This document shows positions 25,285 through 35,354 of a DNA stretch of 64,000 bases, one piece after another. The notes beneath the pieces were generated by a model that saw only the letters and a program-made list of their open reading frames with translations, searched no databases and was not told the origin of the DNA. The position numbers were made by a program, and so were the translations under genes. Source of the DNA: Paenibacillus sp. RC67 (GTDB lineage Bacteria > Bacillota > Bacilli > Paenibacillales > NBRC-103111); contig NZ_CP125098.1 of the NCBI RefSeq assembly GCF_030020805.1, positions 1,406,001-1,470,000 of the forward strand, read 5' to 3'. Each line of letters begins with the position of its first letter. The stretch's first letter is position 1.

Positions 25285-25758
25285 ATGATTACTCAGATAT
25301 TGTCGACTCCTGACGATGATCCTTTTTTATACGACTTGTACGCCAATGTCCGCAATGAAGAAATTAGCGCCTTCGGATGGAATGATACCGAGAAACAGGC
25401 GTTTCTTGGCATGCAGTTTGAGATGCAGCAGCGTTCATACCGTATGCAGTATCCGAATGCAGAGCATCGGATCGTACAACTGGACGGCAGGCCGATAGGC
25501 CGGCTCATAACAGCAGAAGCAGCACAGTCCATGCTGCTGATCGATATTTCGATGCTGCTGGATTACCGTAACCAGGGTATAGGGACTCGGTTAATACGCG
25601 AATTGCAATCCCAAGCGGTGGCATTGGATAAATCTGTACAGCTTCATGTTAGGATAGGTAACCCTGCCAAAAGCTTATATGAGCGGCTAGGGTTTCGAGT
25701 CCATCAGTCAACAGAAGTGTACGAAGCAATGGAATGGCAGCCTGCCTATATTAAATAA
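25285..25758 (+). CDS. GNAT family N-acetyltransferase
   Basis: A 157-residue acetyltransferase with the acetyl-CoA-binding motif NQGIGTRLIRELQSQA and a downstream strand-helix (LHVRIGNPAKSLYERLGFRV) typical of GNAT enzymes. It is the first gene of a run that continues with a DUF6916-like gene and three tail-collar genes, 21 bp from the next. GNAT genes are often found in front of Mdp/tail-collar genes, which suggests a functional link such as modification of a surface protein. The substrate is unknown. Confidence 0.85.
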   Translation: MITQILSTPDDDPFLYDLYANVRNEEISAFGWNDTEKQAFLGMQFEMQQRSYRMQYPNAEHRIVQLDGRPIGRLITAEAAQSMLLIDISMLLDYRNQGIGTRLIRELQSQAVALDKSVQLHVRIGNPAKSLYERLGFRVHQSTEVYEAMEWQPAYIK

Positions 25759-25779
25759 CAAAGGGGGTAAATCGTAACC

Positions 25780-26073
25780 ATGGAGTTTTCACTAGCTGCT
25801 TTCAGAGAAGCAGTAAATACGAATTTTATTGTTGTGTTGGATGGAATGGAAGTGTCTCTGCAGCTTAAGAGTATCGATGAATTGGCTATTGGGCCTGAAA
25901 TAGAGCAATTCTCGTTGCAGCTAACAGGACCACAGGCACCGTTTCTTCCGCAGCAACTATATAGGCTGCAGCATGAAAAATTGGGGGAGCATGATTTGTT
26001 TATGGTTCCGATAGGGCAGGATAGCGATGGCTTCTGCTATGAAATTGTATTTAATCTATTAGTCAGCCGTTAA
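25780..26073 (+). CDS. DUF6916-like small protein of the tail-collar cluster
   Basis: A 97-residue protein (MEFSLAAFREAVNTNFIV) that resembles the small DUF6916 proteins found next to phage-tail-collar genes. It has no signal peptide, cysteine or membrane segment and reads as an all-beta/alpha cytoplasmic or structural protein (FSLQLTGPQAPFLPQQLYRLQHEKLGEHDLFMVPI). An AAGGGGG site precedes the ATG. It sits between a GNAT and the first tail-collar gene with short gaps. Its role is unknown; an accessory part of the assembly made by the following proteins is a guess. Confidence 0.6.
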   Translation: MEFSLAAFREAVNTNFIVVLDGMEVSLQLKSIDELAIGPEIEQFSLQLTGPQAPFLPQQLYRLQHEKLGEHDLFMVPIGQDSDGFCYEIVFNLLVSR

Positions 26074-26105
26074 TCAAAATTTTAATATAAAAGGAGGAAC
26101 ATGAG

Positions 26106-26621
26106 ATGGCTGATCCATACGTTGGGGAAATCCGGATGTTCGCGGGAAACTTTGCTCCCGCAGGCTGGATGTTATGTCAGGGGCAAATCTTGCCCATATC
26201 AGAAAACGATACGCTATTCAATTTAATAGGCACTACTTATGGTGGAGATGGTCAATCGACCTTTGCTTTACCGGATTTGAGAGGACGGATTCCGATACAT
26301 GCAGGGATGTCAAATGGAAATTCGTATCAACTGGGAGGAATGGGCGGAACAGAGCAGGTTACTCTCACAGTCAATCAAATTCCTGCTCACACCCATGCAA
26401 TGATCGGGCAACCGAAACGAGGAAATACGAACTCTCCCCAAGATGCCTTTTGGGCGAAGTCTACTTTGAATCAGTTTGCCGCACCCTCCAATTCTCCGCA
26501 GCCTATGAATCCAGGTAGCATTTCGCCTGCCGGCGGCAGTCAACCACACGAGAACATGATGCCTTACCTCGCGGTCAATTTTATTATTAGTTTGTATGGA
26601 ATTTACCCTTCGCAGAATTAA
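26106..26621 (+). CDS. Phage tail collar domain protein (Mdp-type), copy 1
   Basis: A 171-residue protein built around a tail-collar domain like that of phage tail-fibre tips and of bacterial 'microcystin-dependent proteins'. The N-terminal block (GEIRMFAGNFAPAGWMLCQG), the central YGGDGQSTFALPDLRGRIP and PAHTHAM segments and the C-terminal NFIISLYGIYPSQN are all present. The HTH triplet resembles the metal-binding HxH sites of phage fibre tips. There is no signal peptide. AAAGGAGG precedes the start. Together with copies 2 and 3 it probably forms trimeric fibres; how it leaves the cell is unclear. Confidence 0.88.
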   Translation: MADPYVGEIRMFAGNFAPAGWMLCQGQILPISENDTLFNLIGTTYGGDGQSTFALPDLRGRIPIHAGMSNGNSYQLGGMGGTEQVTLTVNQIPAHTHAMIGQPKRGNTNSPQDAFWAKSTLNQFAAPSNSPQPMNPGSISPAGGSQPHENMMPYLAVNFIISLYGIYPSQN

Positions 26622-26697
26622 GATTCTCAATGTTCAATGTGTACGATTTCTAATTCTATCATTTTTTATCATCCAATAGTAAGGAGGACAATGTTTT

Positions 26698-27210
26698 ATG
26701 GGAATGCCCATGTTAGCTGAAATTAGGCTTTTTTCTTGCAACTTTGCCCCCAAAGGATGGGCGTTGTGCAACGGTCAGATAATGACAATTGGCCAAAATC
26801 AGGCGCTATTTTCATTGCTGGGTACGACTTACGGCGGCGATGGACGGACAACGTTCGCTCTTCCGAATTTACAAGGCAGGGCCCCGGTACATACAGGCAA
26901 CGGCATTAATTTGGGACAAGTTGGCGGCGAGGTTGCCCATACACTAATAATGAATGAGCTGCCGGCACATACGCATCAAGTGAAAGGAAGCAGCAAAGTT
27001 GCTCTTACCCCTACTGCTATAAACAACAGTTGGGCGGTGACGGCCGCGAGCTCGTATAGCAGACAAAGCACTTTAAATATGGGAGAAAACGCACTTCATC
27101 CGAGCGCGGTATCCTCAGTAGGAGGCAATCAGCCGCATCTCAATATGCAGCCGTATTTGACTTTGAACTTTTGTATTGCACTAGTAGGAGTTTTTCCATC
27201 ACAGAACTAG
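26698..27210 (+). CDS. Phage tail collar domain protein (Mdp-type), copy 2
   Basis: A 170-residue paralogue of the preceding gene. It shares AEIRLFSCNFAPKGWALCNG, YGGDGRTTFALPNLQGRAP, PAHTHQV and the ending CIALVGVFPSQN. The variable insert between the HTH and the C-terminal GGNQPHLNMQPYL differs from copies 1 and 3, as expected for the exposed tip region. An AAGGAGG site is present. It lies 76 bp after copy 1 and 16 bp before copy 3. Confidence 0.88.
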   Translation: MGMPMLAEIRLFSCNFAPKGWALCNGQIMTIGQNQALFSLLGTTYGGDGRTTFALPNLQGRAPVHTGNGINLGQVGGEVAHTLIMNELPAHTHQVKGSSKVALTPTAINNSWAVTAASSYSRQSTLNMGENALHPSAVSSVGGNQPHLNMQPYLTLNFCIALVGVFPSQN

Positions 27211-27226
27211 GTTAGGGGGTCAAACG

Positions 27227-27754
27227 GTGTCAGCACCATTTGTAGCAGAAATTCGTATCTTTGCAGGCAATTTCGCACCTAAAGGGTGGGCTTTATGTAA
27301 CGGACAGCTAATGCCTATTTCGCAAAATACGGCTTTGTTTTCATTGCTGGGCACAAACTACGGCGGAGATGGCAAGTCCACCTTTGGTTTGCCTGATTTG
27401 CAGGGCAGAGTACCGCTGGGGCAAGGCAATGGGGAGGGCCTATCGGATTATGTCATCGGGCAATCGGAGGGAAGCGAGACCGTAACGCTGCTTTCTTCTG
27501 AAATGCCGCAGCATACGCATAATGCTATGAGTGCCGGAGCAAGCACTAGTGGAACAGAACCAGCTCCTCAGAATGGAGTTGTGTGGGCGAACACAACAAC
27601 TGGGTCGGCTTATGATACGGCAGCACCTACGTTACCTATGAGTGGATTATCTATGGGTGTTTCGGGAGGGAATCAGGCTCACAACAACAGACAGCCTTAT
27701 CTGGGATTGACGTTTATTATTGCGCTGCAAGGAGTCTTTCCACCACGATCGTAG
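27227..27754 (+). CDS. Phage tail collar domain protein (Mdp-type), copy 3
   Basis: A 175-residue paralogue beginning at a GTG with TTAGGGGG 7 nt upstream. It carries AEIRIFAGNFAPKGWALCNG, YGGDGKSTFGLPDLQGRVP, PQHTHNAM and the end FIIALQGVFPPRS. It is the longest of the three, with a Gly/Ser/Thr-rich insert after the HTH motif. Its stop is 42 bp before the start of the giant surface protein, so the four genes are probably one message. Confidence 0.88.
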   Translation: MSAPFVAEIRIFAGNFAPKGWALCNGQLMPISQNTALFSLLGTNYGGDGKSTFGLPDLQGRVPLGQGNGEGLSDYVIGQSEGSETVTLLSSEMPQHTHNAMSAGASTSGTEPAPQNGVVWANTTTGSAYDTAAPTLPMSGLSMGVSGGNQAHNNRQPYLGLTFIIALQGVFPPRS

Positions 27755-27796
27755 TTGTGTAGTTTGCAAGAAATTGAGAAGAAAGGGGGAGTTACA

Positions 27797-30700
27797 ATGC
27801 CAAAGCATCTCGAGTTAACAGGTAGCTTAATTGGAAGAGAGCGACAACAGCTTATCTTGAAAATCGGCAGCATACTGCTTATACTTGCTTGTCTTACCAT
27901 AGGGATCACGGCGAAGGCGTCAGCTGCTACTTTTACAGTAGACAATCTGACGGATCAGACGGATCGGGATTGCGCAGTAGCATCCAAATGTACGCTTCGT
28001 GCAGCCATCGAGAAAAGCAACGCTACAGCAGGTCCGAATACGATTGCTCTAGGTACAGGTACGTATGAGCTGAGTCAGGGGCCTATTGTAATTTCAAACA
28101 ATAGTGTGTCGATTAACGGAACGAATGGTGACCCTACCCAAGTGATCATTGATGGTAAAGCAAAGCGAGCCTTTGTCATATCAGGTGTGAGCGTTACGTT
28201 TAACAAATTAACAATCCAGAATGGTAAGGCAACTCCTGACGCTTATGGTTATGGTGGCGGTGCCATTGCTGCCAAGCTTCAAGCCGGGAATGTACTGACT
28301 CTTAACGGCAGCATGATTAAGAACAATACGGCCGAAGACGCGACGGGCGCAGGGTATGGCGGCGGTTTATACGTGACCGGTCTGGCGGGAGCCAAGGCTT
28401 CCATAGTAAATACAGATTTTACCTCGAACGTTGCCGGGGAACGAGGCGGCGGCATGTATATAGAAGGAGACTTGGACGTACAAATTGATCAAGGATCATT
28501 TGTTACGAATACAGCCAAGACAGAGTTAGGCGGCGGTCTGGCTATATTAGCGGGCTCGCCCAGCAACTCAGCCACCATCACGATCGTGAACAGTGCTTTT
28601 AATCAAAATAAAGCATTAGGATCATCTGATGACGGGATCGGCGGCGGGTTGTATCTTAATGCCCCTGCGACACTTACCGGTACGACCTTTACGGGAAATA
28701 CGTCTAACAGTGACGGCGGCGGTATGTTCTTGACCGTCTTTGATCCCGCTAAAACGACCGGGCTTACGAATGTGACTTTTACAAATAACATTTCGACGAC
28801 AGGCAAAGGGCCGGGATTATTTATTCAAAACGGCAATCCGGTTATAACCAATACGAAATTCGCTGGGAATCTTCCGGCTTCTACCCCTTCTATTGGAATG
28901 AACTCGAGTCCTGTGCCTCCGCTTTCGCCTGCAAGTCCGATGCAAACCTCAGACAACAAGGCCTACATAGGGGGAAGCTGGACGACGAAGGATGTAACGA
29001 TCGCAACGGATGCATCGATCGACGGAGGAGCGACTTGGAATAAAGGCCCGATCACCATATCGACGGACGGTGATTATACGACGATCTATAAGCAAGAAGA
29101 CCAGCTCCACAATGCGGTTGAGTCACAAGCGGTGCAAGTGAAGCTGGATAAAACGAAGCCTGTTCTCAGCGTAAGCTTGACATCTGGCGGACAAAGCTAC
29201 ACTGACGGGACATGGACGAAAGACGATATTATTGTGGCCGCTGCTGCCAGCGACACTACGAGCGGCGTAAATGCAAGGCAGTACTCCATTGACGGGGGAG
29301 GCACATGGAAAACGTTCACGGATAATGTGGCGATTTCGATTGCCACCAGCGGGCAGTATTCGCTACATATTAAGGCAACCGACAATGCGGGGAATGAAGA
29401 ACTCCAGAGCTACTCAGTCAAGCTGGATAAACAGGCTCCGTCACTTTCGACGAGCTTGAACTCGAACGGAGCTCCTTATGTAAGCGATACGTGGGCGACG
29501 AATCCAGTTGATCTGGAGATCACCGCTTCGGATAATGACAGCGGGCTAAGCTCCACTCAATATTCATTCGACAACGGAATCAATTGGAACGATTATACAG
29601 CACCGGTCAGCATAACAGCTGACGGTACGTATCAGGTTGTAGTTAAAGCGGTCGATAAGCTCGGCAATACAGCTCAGCAGAATTACACTGTGAAAGTTGA
29701 TACGACAAAGCCTACTTTGTCGGTGAAGTTAATATCAGGCGGAAGTGATTATACGAGCGGTACTTGGAGTAAAAAGTCTGTTACCATGGATGCTTCTTCG
29801 ACCACAGATAGTGGCAGTGGGTTGAGTTTACGCCAATACTCATTGAATGGAGGCGTCAGTTGGACTGATTACAACAATCCTTTGAATATCAGTGCGGATG
29901 GCTCTTATGACGTGCAATTCAGGGCGACAGACCATGCAGGCAATACGTCCCAACAAAGCCTCAATGTGAAGATTGATCAGACGGCTCCAAGTTTAGGAGC
30001 TTTGGTGAAAACTAACGTCGGCGCGCCTTATGTCAGCGACACATGGGCAACGGAGAGCGTGACACTGGAGCTTCAGCCAAGCGATGCGACGAGTGGAATT
30101 GCATCTGTTCAATATTCTTTGGATAACGGAACCATTTGGAACAGCTACAGTAACCCTGTGACGGTAACCGACGGAGTCTATAACGTTAAGGCCCGTGCAA
30201 CTGATAATGCCGGAAATGAAAGCTTAGCCAGCTGGATTATAAAAGTAGACACAGTCGCTCCAGAGCTGGACGTTACGATGGAGGTAGACAGTCAAGCTTA
30301 TCCTAGCGATACTTGGGTGAACAAGCCAGTTACATTCAAGCTCAGCGCAAACGATAATGGCAGCAGCCAAGAGCCGTTGAAACCTGTGCTGCGGTATTCC
30401 TTGGACGGCGGTACGAAGTGGAATAACTACACGACAGGAGTTACCGTGACGGACGGCGTGTATTCCGTTAAAGCGCAAGCTTCTGATACAGCAGGAAATA
30501 TGACAGAGAAATCAGTCATTATTAAGGTCGATCAGACCGCACCAAGTATAGCAGTCGATATGACCTCTAACGGTCAGCCATACGTTAGCGGTGCGTGGAC
30601 GTCACAGGATGTGACTTTGCAGGTTACAGCTAATGATAATGTAAATGGCTCAGGGCTAGATGCTACGCAATATTCACTAGATGGAGAAATGACTTGGGAA

Positions 30701-33700
30701 CATTATACGGCACCTGTTACCCTATCCGCGGATGGTACGTATGCTGTTGTTATCAAAGCGTCTGATCAACTTGGAAACACCTCTCAGGTGAACGTAACTG
30801 TAAATATTGATGCGGCAAAACCTGATGTATCAGTGGAACTCAAAACCGGTGATGCAAATTACACGGAAGGCACTTGGAGCAAGCAGGCAGTGACTGTTAA
30901 AGCTACATTTGCAGATACCGTAAGTGGTCTGAGCTCCAAGCAATACTCATTAGATGGCGGTACGAGCTGGATCAATTATACAGGAGCATTTGATTTAACG
31001 TCCGACGGAACTTACGACGTTCAAGTCAAGGCGGTAAATAATGCGGGGAATGTCACTCTGCAAAGCTTTACTGTCAAAATAGATCAGACCGCACCAAGTC
31101 TAGCTGTCGATATGACCTCTAACGGTCAGCCATACGTTAGCGGTGCGTGGACGTCACAGGATGTGACTTTGCAGGTTACAGCTAATGATAATGTAAATGG
31201 ATCAGGGTTAGATGCTACGCAATATTCATTAGATGGTGCAAAGACTTGGGAACATTATACGGCACCTGTTACCCTATCCGCGGATGGTACGTATGCTGTT
31301 GTTATCAAAGCGTCTGATCAGCTTGGAAACACCTCTCAGGTTAACGTAACCGTAAATATTGATGCAGCGAAACCTAATTTATCAGTGGAACTAAAAGCTG
31401 GTGATGCTAATTACACGGAAGGCACTTGGAGCAAGCAGACAGTGACTGTTGAAGCTACATTTGTGGATATGGTAAGTGGCCTGAGCTCCAAGCAATATTC
31501 GATAGATGGCGGTACGAGCTGGATCAATTATACAGGAGCATTTGATTTAACGTCCGACGGAACTTACGACGTTCAAGTCAAGGCGGTAAATAATGCGGGG
31601 AATGTCACTCTGCAAAGCTTTACTGTCAAAATAGACCAGACCGCACCAAGTCTTGCAGTCGACATGACATCTAACGGTCAACCATACGTTACCGGTGCGT
31701 GGACGTCACAGGATGTGACTTTGCAGGCAAGCGCCAACGATAATGGAAGTGGGCTGAGTCACTTGCGGTACAAGCTCGAGGATGAAGCAAGCTGGAGCGA
31801 ATACAGCGGGGCTCTTACCTTTACTGAAGCGGGACATTACAAAATGATGCTTCAGGCTGAAGATCAGTCAGGCAATCTTGCCACAGCGGATACTACGGTA
31901 AACATCAGTAAATCAGCGGCAAAGGTTAAGCTCGTACCGAACTCTTCTTCATTGACTAATGGAGACGTCGGTGTATCCGTTACGGCAACAGTATACGGCC
32001 AGAACCAGGGTAATACGGTTTCTGTAGCGAAGTTTACACCAGGCGACCAACAGGCTGCTTTCTTCAACGGAGGCGGAGGGCAAGCTCTGCCTGTGGGTGA
32101 TTTGAAGTTCAATGCGCATGATAACGGTATGTACTCTGTATATGTTCAAGATGCTGCGGGGAATGAAACTGTACAGAAGATTGAAATTACGCAGATCGTA
32201 CGCGATGTGCCCGGATTGGAGCTGAGTTTCTCACCAAGCGGATTAACTAACGGCCAAGTTACCGTATCCGTAACCGCAACGGTGTACTGGGAAGAGAAAG
32301 GTAACTCCTTACAGTTAAAATGGGCTGATGGCATCCGGGATGCCGCTTATTTTGCAGCCTCAGGCAATGATTTAATCGTATCGGAAAATAAGGCGTCTTT
32401 TGCAATTTTCAATAACGGCATCTATTCCGTCTATGCGAAAGATCTGGCAGGTAACCATAGCATTGAAACGATTGATATCCAGAACATTAGCCGGACAAAA
32501 CCAACGATATCGCTTAGAGCAGTGCCGGTAGATTCTACATATGAACAGTTTGAAATTACGGTTACTTCAGCCGTTTACGGCAGCTCGAACGGAATTGATA
32601 CGATCAAATGGGCACCGGGACGACTGGATAACACCTATTTCGAAGCTGGCAGCGGCAATGTTTTAGGTAAAAATAATCCGGTTAGCTTTAAGGTTACGGA
32701 GAATCGAGACTATACCGTTTATGTCAAGGATTTGCTGGGCAATTCGGATACTCAATGGATTACAGTAACTCAAATAAACCATGCTCCGACGGTATCTGGT
32801 CATACGGTTTATGGAACTCAAGATACTGAGTTGACGTTCTCTCCTGCGGATTTTCCATTCATAGATGCAGATGGAGATGCACTTGTACAAATCAAATTAT
32901 TGTCCCTACCGGCTTATGGCGTATTGCAGTGGAATGGAAGAGCAGCGACGGTCAATCAAGCCGTTTATCTAGCTGACTTAACGAATCTTACTTACAAGCC
33001 GCAAGCGGGCTGGGCAGGAGAAGACTCGTTTGAATGGAACGGTTCGGATGGCAAGACTTTAGCTGCTGTGCCTGCAATAATGAAGATCAACATAAGACCG
33101 GGTACAGGCCCAGTCAACCATCCGCCTAGCGCTGGAACGGTTCAACTGACAACGGCCATGAACACAACGGTTCAAGGCAGGTTGATAGGTCATGATCCCG
33201 ATGGAGATGCGCTGACTTATAGTATGGATACACAAGGTAAGCTGGGTACATTCGTTCTGTTGAACACAACCACAGGAGATTTTGAATACAGGCCAATACC
33301 AAATGCTACAGGCACCGATACCGTAACGTATTCTGTGTACGATATTCAAAGGGCTTCAGCTTCTGGAACGGTTCAAGTCACGATTTCTCCCAAGAGCGTT
33401 TCGAACCGGGCGGAGCTAACATCGCTCTCGTTATCTACAGGATCGTTAACACCGGCGTTCAACGCTCAAGTGTTCAGCTACAATATGAATGTAACGAATG
33501 CGGTGTATGCGACAACGGTCACGGCGTCTGTGTATGAACCGCGTGCAACCCTAATGATCAACGGTATCTCTATAAGCAGCGGTAAGACTAGTGATCCGAT
33601 TGCTCTTCAACAAGGCTATAATACGATTGTAGTGAAGGTAGTTGCAGAAGACGGGAAGTCAACTAACACTTATACGATTACAGTATATCGCGAACCGATT

Positions 33701-35029
33701 CACTATCCTTCAAATCCTTCGAAGGGTTCTGGCTCTTCGGGTACAGTCCCTGCTGTGACTGATCCGAATACCGATTTAAAGGGACAATTCAACGGAAAGA
33801 CGATTGATGATTTAGGCACTGTGGTAACTGAAAAGGTGGACGGACAGCTTGTTGCGACTGCAACCATGGATTCCGACAAAGTCAAGGAATTGCTAGAGCA
33901 TGCAGGCTCCAAGCCTTCGTTTACGGTTGTAATAAATGGGGATAACGATCGTGCTGTTCTGAATATGGATTCCGCAACTGTAGGCATGCTGCAGAACAGC
34001 GCGGCAACGCTGCAGCTTCAGTCCAATTTGGGCAACTATGTTTTACCTTTTAGTGCATTACGCATGGATGCGATAGCAGGACAGTTCGGTCCTCAAGTGA
34101 ATCCGGCCGATATTTCGCTCAAAATTACGATTTCCAAGACTGCAGCAGAAGTTGTAAAACAGGCGCAAGAGCGGGCCAAAGAAGGACAATATTCCATCCT
34201 GTTCCCACCGATTGATTTTACAGTCACCGCGGTGTATAAGGACAGAACCTCTGAGATCCATGTCTTTAGCAGCATGGTTAGAAGAGAGCTTCCAGTTCCG
34301 GCCGATGTGAATGCGGATCGGATTACAACAGCGGTTGTGGTGCAGCAAGACGGAACGGTGTATCATGTGCCGACTCGAGTTACCAACCATGATGGCAGAT
34401 CGTTTGCTGAGATCAGCAGCTTAACGAACAGCACTTATACCGTGATTGCCAATGCCAAAGCTTTTGATGATATGACGGGACATTGGGCACAGCGCGAAGT
34501 GAATAACATGGCTTCCCGCATGGTCGTACAAGGAGTTGCGGCCGGGAAGTACAGCCCGGATTCACCAGTTACTCGGGCTCAGTTTGCAGCTATTGTCATC
34601 CGCGCGCTGGGACTCTCCGATCAAGGGCAGCAAGCAGGAACGTATAGCGACGTACGGAATCATGAGTGGTATGCCGGTGTTGTTGCACAAGCCAGCGCGT
34701 TCGGTCTCGTATCCGGCTATGAAGACGGTACCTTCCGTCCAGACCGGACGATTACAAGGGAAGAAGCACTTGTCATTATTGCACGGGCAACCAAGCTTGC
34801 AGGGCAAACGATGAATCTCAATACCGCCGATCCTAAAGCGATTTTGTCCGGCTTCCAGGATCAAGAGGAGATTGGTGATTGGGCGCTGCGTGAAGCAGCT
34901 CAAGCGGTACAAAGCGGCTTGATCCAAGGCAGTGATGATGGCTTGAAGCCGAAAAGCGATATGACCCGCGCCGAAACGGCTGTCATTTTATACCGTCTGC
35001 TTGTTAAGACGAGCTTGATTAACGGTTAA
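27797..35029 (+). CDS. Giant SLH-anchored surface protein: beta-helix, 11 Ig-like repeats, cadherin-like domains
   Basis: A 2410-residue secreted protein. The ATG at 27797 follows AAAGGGGG by 7 nt and is preferred over an upstream TTG. A signal peptide (about residues 18-42, ending KASAA) is followed by a CSLREAI-type motif (CTLRAAIEKSN) and a parallel beta-helix to about residue 380. About eleven 85-93-residue Ig/OmpL47-like repeats follow (about 380-1370), each with a 'tW...V' start, a QYSLDGG..W strand and a DNAGN turn. Then come three VTATVYG repeats, two DADGDAL-type cadherin-like modules, a cadherin-like sandwich (about 1870-1965), a GSGSSG linker and three C-terminal SLH domains (about 2220-2410) for binding the cell-wall polymer. 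It is probably an adhesin or stalk displayed outside the wall, encoded with tail-collar proteins. Confidence 0.88.
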   Translation: MPKHLELTGSLIGRERQQLILKIGSILLILACLTIGITAKASAATFTVDNLTDQTDRDCAVASKCTLRAAIEKSNATAGPNTIALGTGTYELSQGPIVISNNSVSINGTNGDPTQVIIDGKAKRAFVISGVSVTFNKLTIQNGKATPDAYGYGGGAIAAKLQAGNVLTLNGSMIKNNTAEDATGAGYGGGLYVTGLAGAKASIVNTDFTSNVAGERGGGMYIEGDLDVQIDQGSFVTNTAKTELGGGLAILAGSPSNSATITIVNSAFNQNKALGSSDDGIGGGLYLNAPATLTGTTFTGNTSNSDGGGMFLTVFDPAKTTGLTNVTFTNNISTTGKGPGLFIQNGNPVITNTKFAGNLPASTPSIGMNSSPVPPLSPASPMQTSDNKAYIGGSWTTKDVTIATDASIDGGATWNKGPITISTDGDYTTIYKQEDQLHNAVESQAVQVKLDKTKPVLSVSLTSGGQSYTDGTWTKDDIIVAAAASDTTSGVNARQYSIDGGGTWKTFTDNVAISIATSGQYSLHIKATDNAGNEELQSYSVKLDKQAPSLSTSLNSNGAPYVSDTWATNPVDLEITASDNDSGLSSTQYSFDNGINWNDYTAPVSITADGTYQVVVKAVDKLGNTAQQNYTVKVDTTKPTLSVKLISGGSDYTSGTWSKKSVTMDASSTTDSGSGLSLRQYSLNGGVSWTDYNNPLNISADGSYDVQFRATDHAGNTSQQSLNVKIDQTAPSLGALVKTNVGAPYVSDTWATESVTLELQPSDATSGIASVQYSLDNGTIWNSYSNPVTVTDGVYNVKARATDNAGNESLASWIIKVDTVAPELDVTMEVDSQAYPSDTWVNKPVTFKLSANDNGSSQEPLKPVLRYSLDGGTKWNNYTTGVTVTDGVYSVKAQASDTAGNMTEKSVIIKVDQTAPSIAVDMTSNGQPYVSGAWTSQDVTLQVTANDNVNGSGLDATQYSLDGEMTWEHYTAPVTLSADGTYAVVIKASDQLGNTSQVNVTVNIDAAKPDVSVELKTGDANYTEGTWSKQAVTVKATFADTVSGLSSKQYSLDGGTSWINYTGAFDLTSDGTYDVQVKAVNNAGNVTLQSFTVKIDQTAPSLAVDMTSNGQPYVSGAWTSQDVTLQVTANDNVNGSGLDATQYSLDGAKTWEHYTAPVTLSADGTYAVVIKASDQLGNTSQVNVTVNIDAAKPNLSVELKAGDANYTEGTWSKQTVTVEATFVDMVSGLSSKQYSIDGGTSWINYTGAFDLTSDGTYDVQVKAVNNAGNVTLQSFTVKIDQTAPSLAVDMTSNGQPYVTGAWTSQDVTLQASANDNGSGLSHLRYKLEDEASWSEYSGALTFTEAGHYKMMLQAEDQSGNLATADTTVNISKSAAKVKLVPNSSSLTNGDVGVSVTATVYGQNQGNTVSVAKFTPGDQQAAFFNGGGGQALPVGDLKFNAHDNGMYSVYVQDAAGNETVQKIEITQIVRDVPGLELSFSPSGLTNGQVTVSVTATVYWEEKGNSLQLKWADGIRDAAYFAASGNDLIVSENKASFAIFNNGIYSVYAKDLAGNHSIETIDIQNISRTKPTISLRAVPVDSTYEQFEITVTSAVYGSSNGIDTIKWAPGRLDNTYFEAGSGNVLGKNNPVSFKVTENRDYTVYVKDLLGNSDTQWITVTQINHAPTVSGHTVYGTQDTELTFSPADFPFIDADGDALVQIKLLSLPAYGVLQWNGRAATVNQAVYLADLTNLTYKPQAGWAGEDSFEWNGSDGKTLAAVPAIMKINIRPGTGPVNHPPSAGTVQLTTAMNTTVQGRLIGHDPDGDALTYSMDTQGKLGTFVLLNTTTGDFEYRPIPNATGTDTVTYSVYDIQRASASGTVQVTISPKSVSNRAELTSLSLSTGSLTPAFNAQVFSYNMNVTNAVYATTVTASVYEPRATLMINGISISSGKTSDPIALQQGYNTIVVKVVAEDGKSTNTYTITVYREPIHYPSNPSKGSGSSGTVPAVTDPNTDLKGQFNGKTIDDLGTVVTEKVDGQLVATATMDSDKVKELLEHAGSKPSFTVVINGDNDRAVLNMDSATVGMLQNSAATLQLQSNLGNYVLPFSALRMDAIAGQFGPQVNPADISLKITISKTAAEVVKQAQERAKEGQYSILFPPIDFTVTAVYKDRTSEIHVFSSMVRRELPVPADVNADRITTAVVVQQDGTVYHVPTRVTNHDGRSFAEISSLTNSTYTVIANAKAFDDMTGHWAQREVNNMASRMVVQGVAAGKYSPDSPVTRAQFAAIVIRALGLSDQGQQAGTYSDVRNHEWYAGVVAQASAFGLVSGYEDGTFRPDRTITREEALVIIARATKLAGQTMNLNTADPKAILSGFQDQEEIGDWALREAAQAVQSGLIQGSDDGLKPKSDMTRAETAVILYRLLVKTSLING
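30535..31730 (+). repeat. 552-bp near-identical in-frame tandem repeats
   Basis: The segments beginning at 30535, 31087 and 31639 (each starting GACCGCACCAAGT) repeat with a 552-bp period: two full copies and about 90 bp of a third. Each unit encodes two Ig-like modules (184 codons). Long stretches are identical at DNA level, including silent positions, which indicates recent duplication or gene conversion. Confidence 0.9.
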
Positions 35030-35073
35030 CTTATAAACTGTCATTAAGCATGATAGTTGGATCTGATGAGAAA

Positions 35074-35122
35074 AGGGGCTCCCCCAAGCCATTGGTAATG
35101 GCTGAGGGGAAGCCTTCTTTTT
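35074..35122 (+). terminator. Terminator of the surface-protein operon
   Basis: AAGGGGCTCCCCCAAGCCATT pairs with AATGGCTGAGGGGAAGCCTT and is followed by CTTTTT. The remaining gap to 35354 is AT-rich and contains a weak cre-like AGTAAACGTTTTGT at 35244-35257; nothing else was recognised. Confidence 0.8.
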
Positions 35123-35354
35123 ATGAATACGTAATCCGATCCCCCTTCTGTATGGGCTATTCCTACCGTTATTTTGGTTGAAAAGTGTATATGGATTGTT
35201 ATGGCTCTTGACGGCATAATGAGGGGAGAGAGTTTATTATTGAAGTAAACGTTTTGTTTTTAATAAGGCATTGCATTTGACGGATACGCTCTAGTCGCTT
35301 ATGATTCCGAGTGAGATCAGTATTCATCTTGAGACAGAGGAGGACCTTAAAGAA

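Noticed and set aside
26106..27754. Prophage remnant
   Set aside because: Only tail-collar proteins are present, with no other phage structural, lysis, integrase or packaging genes; such genes are common outside prophages.
30535..31730. Regular repeats that could suggest a CRISPR array
   Set aside because: The units are 552 bp long, contiguous, in frame and translate into Ig-like modules; there are no short repeats with unique spacers.
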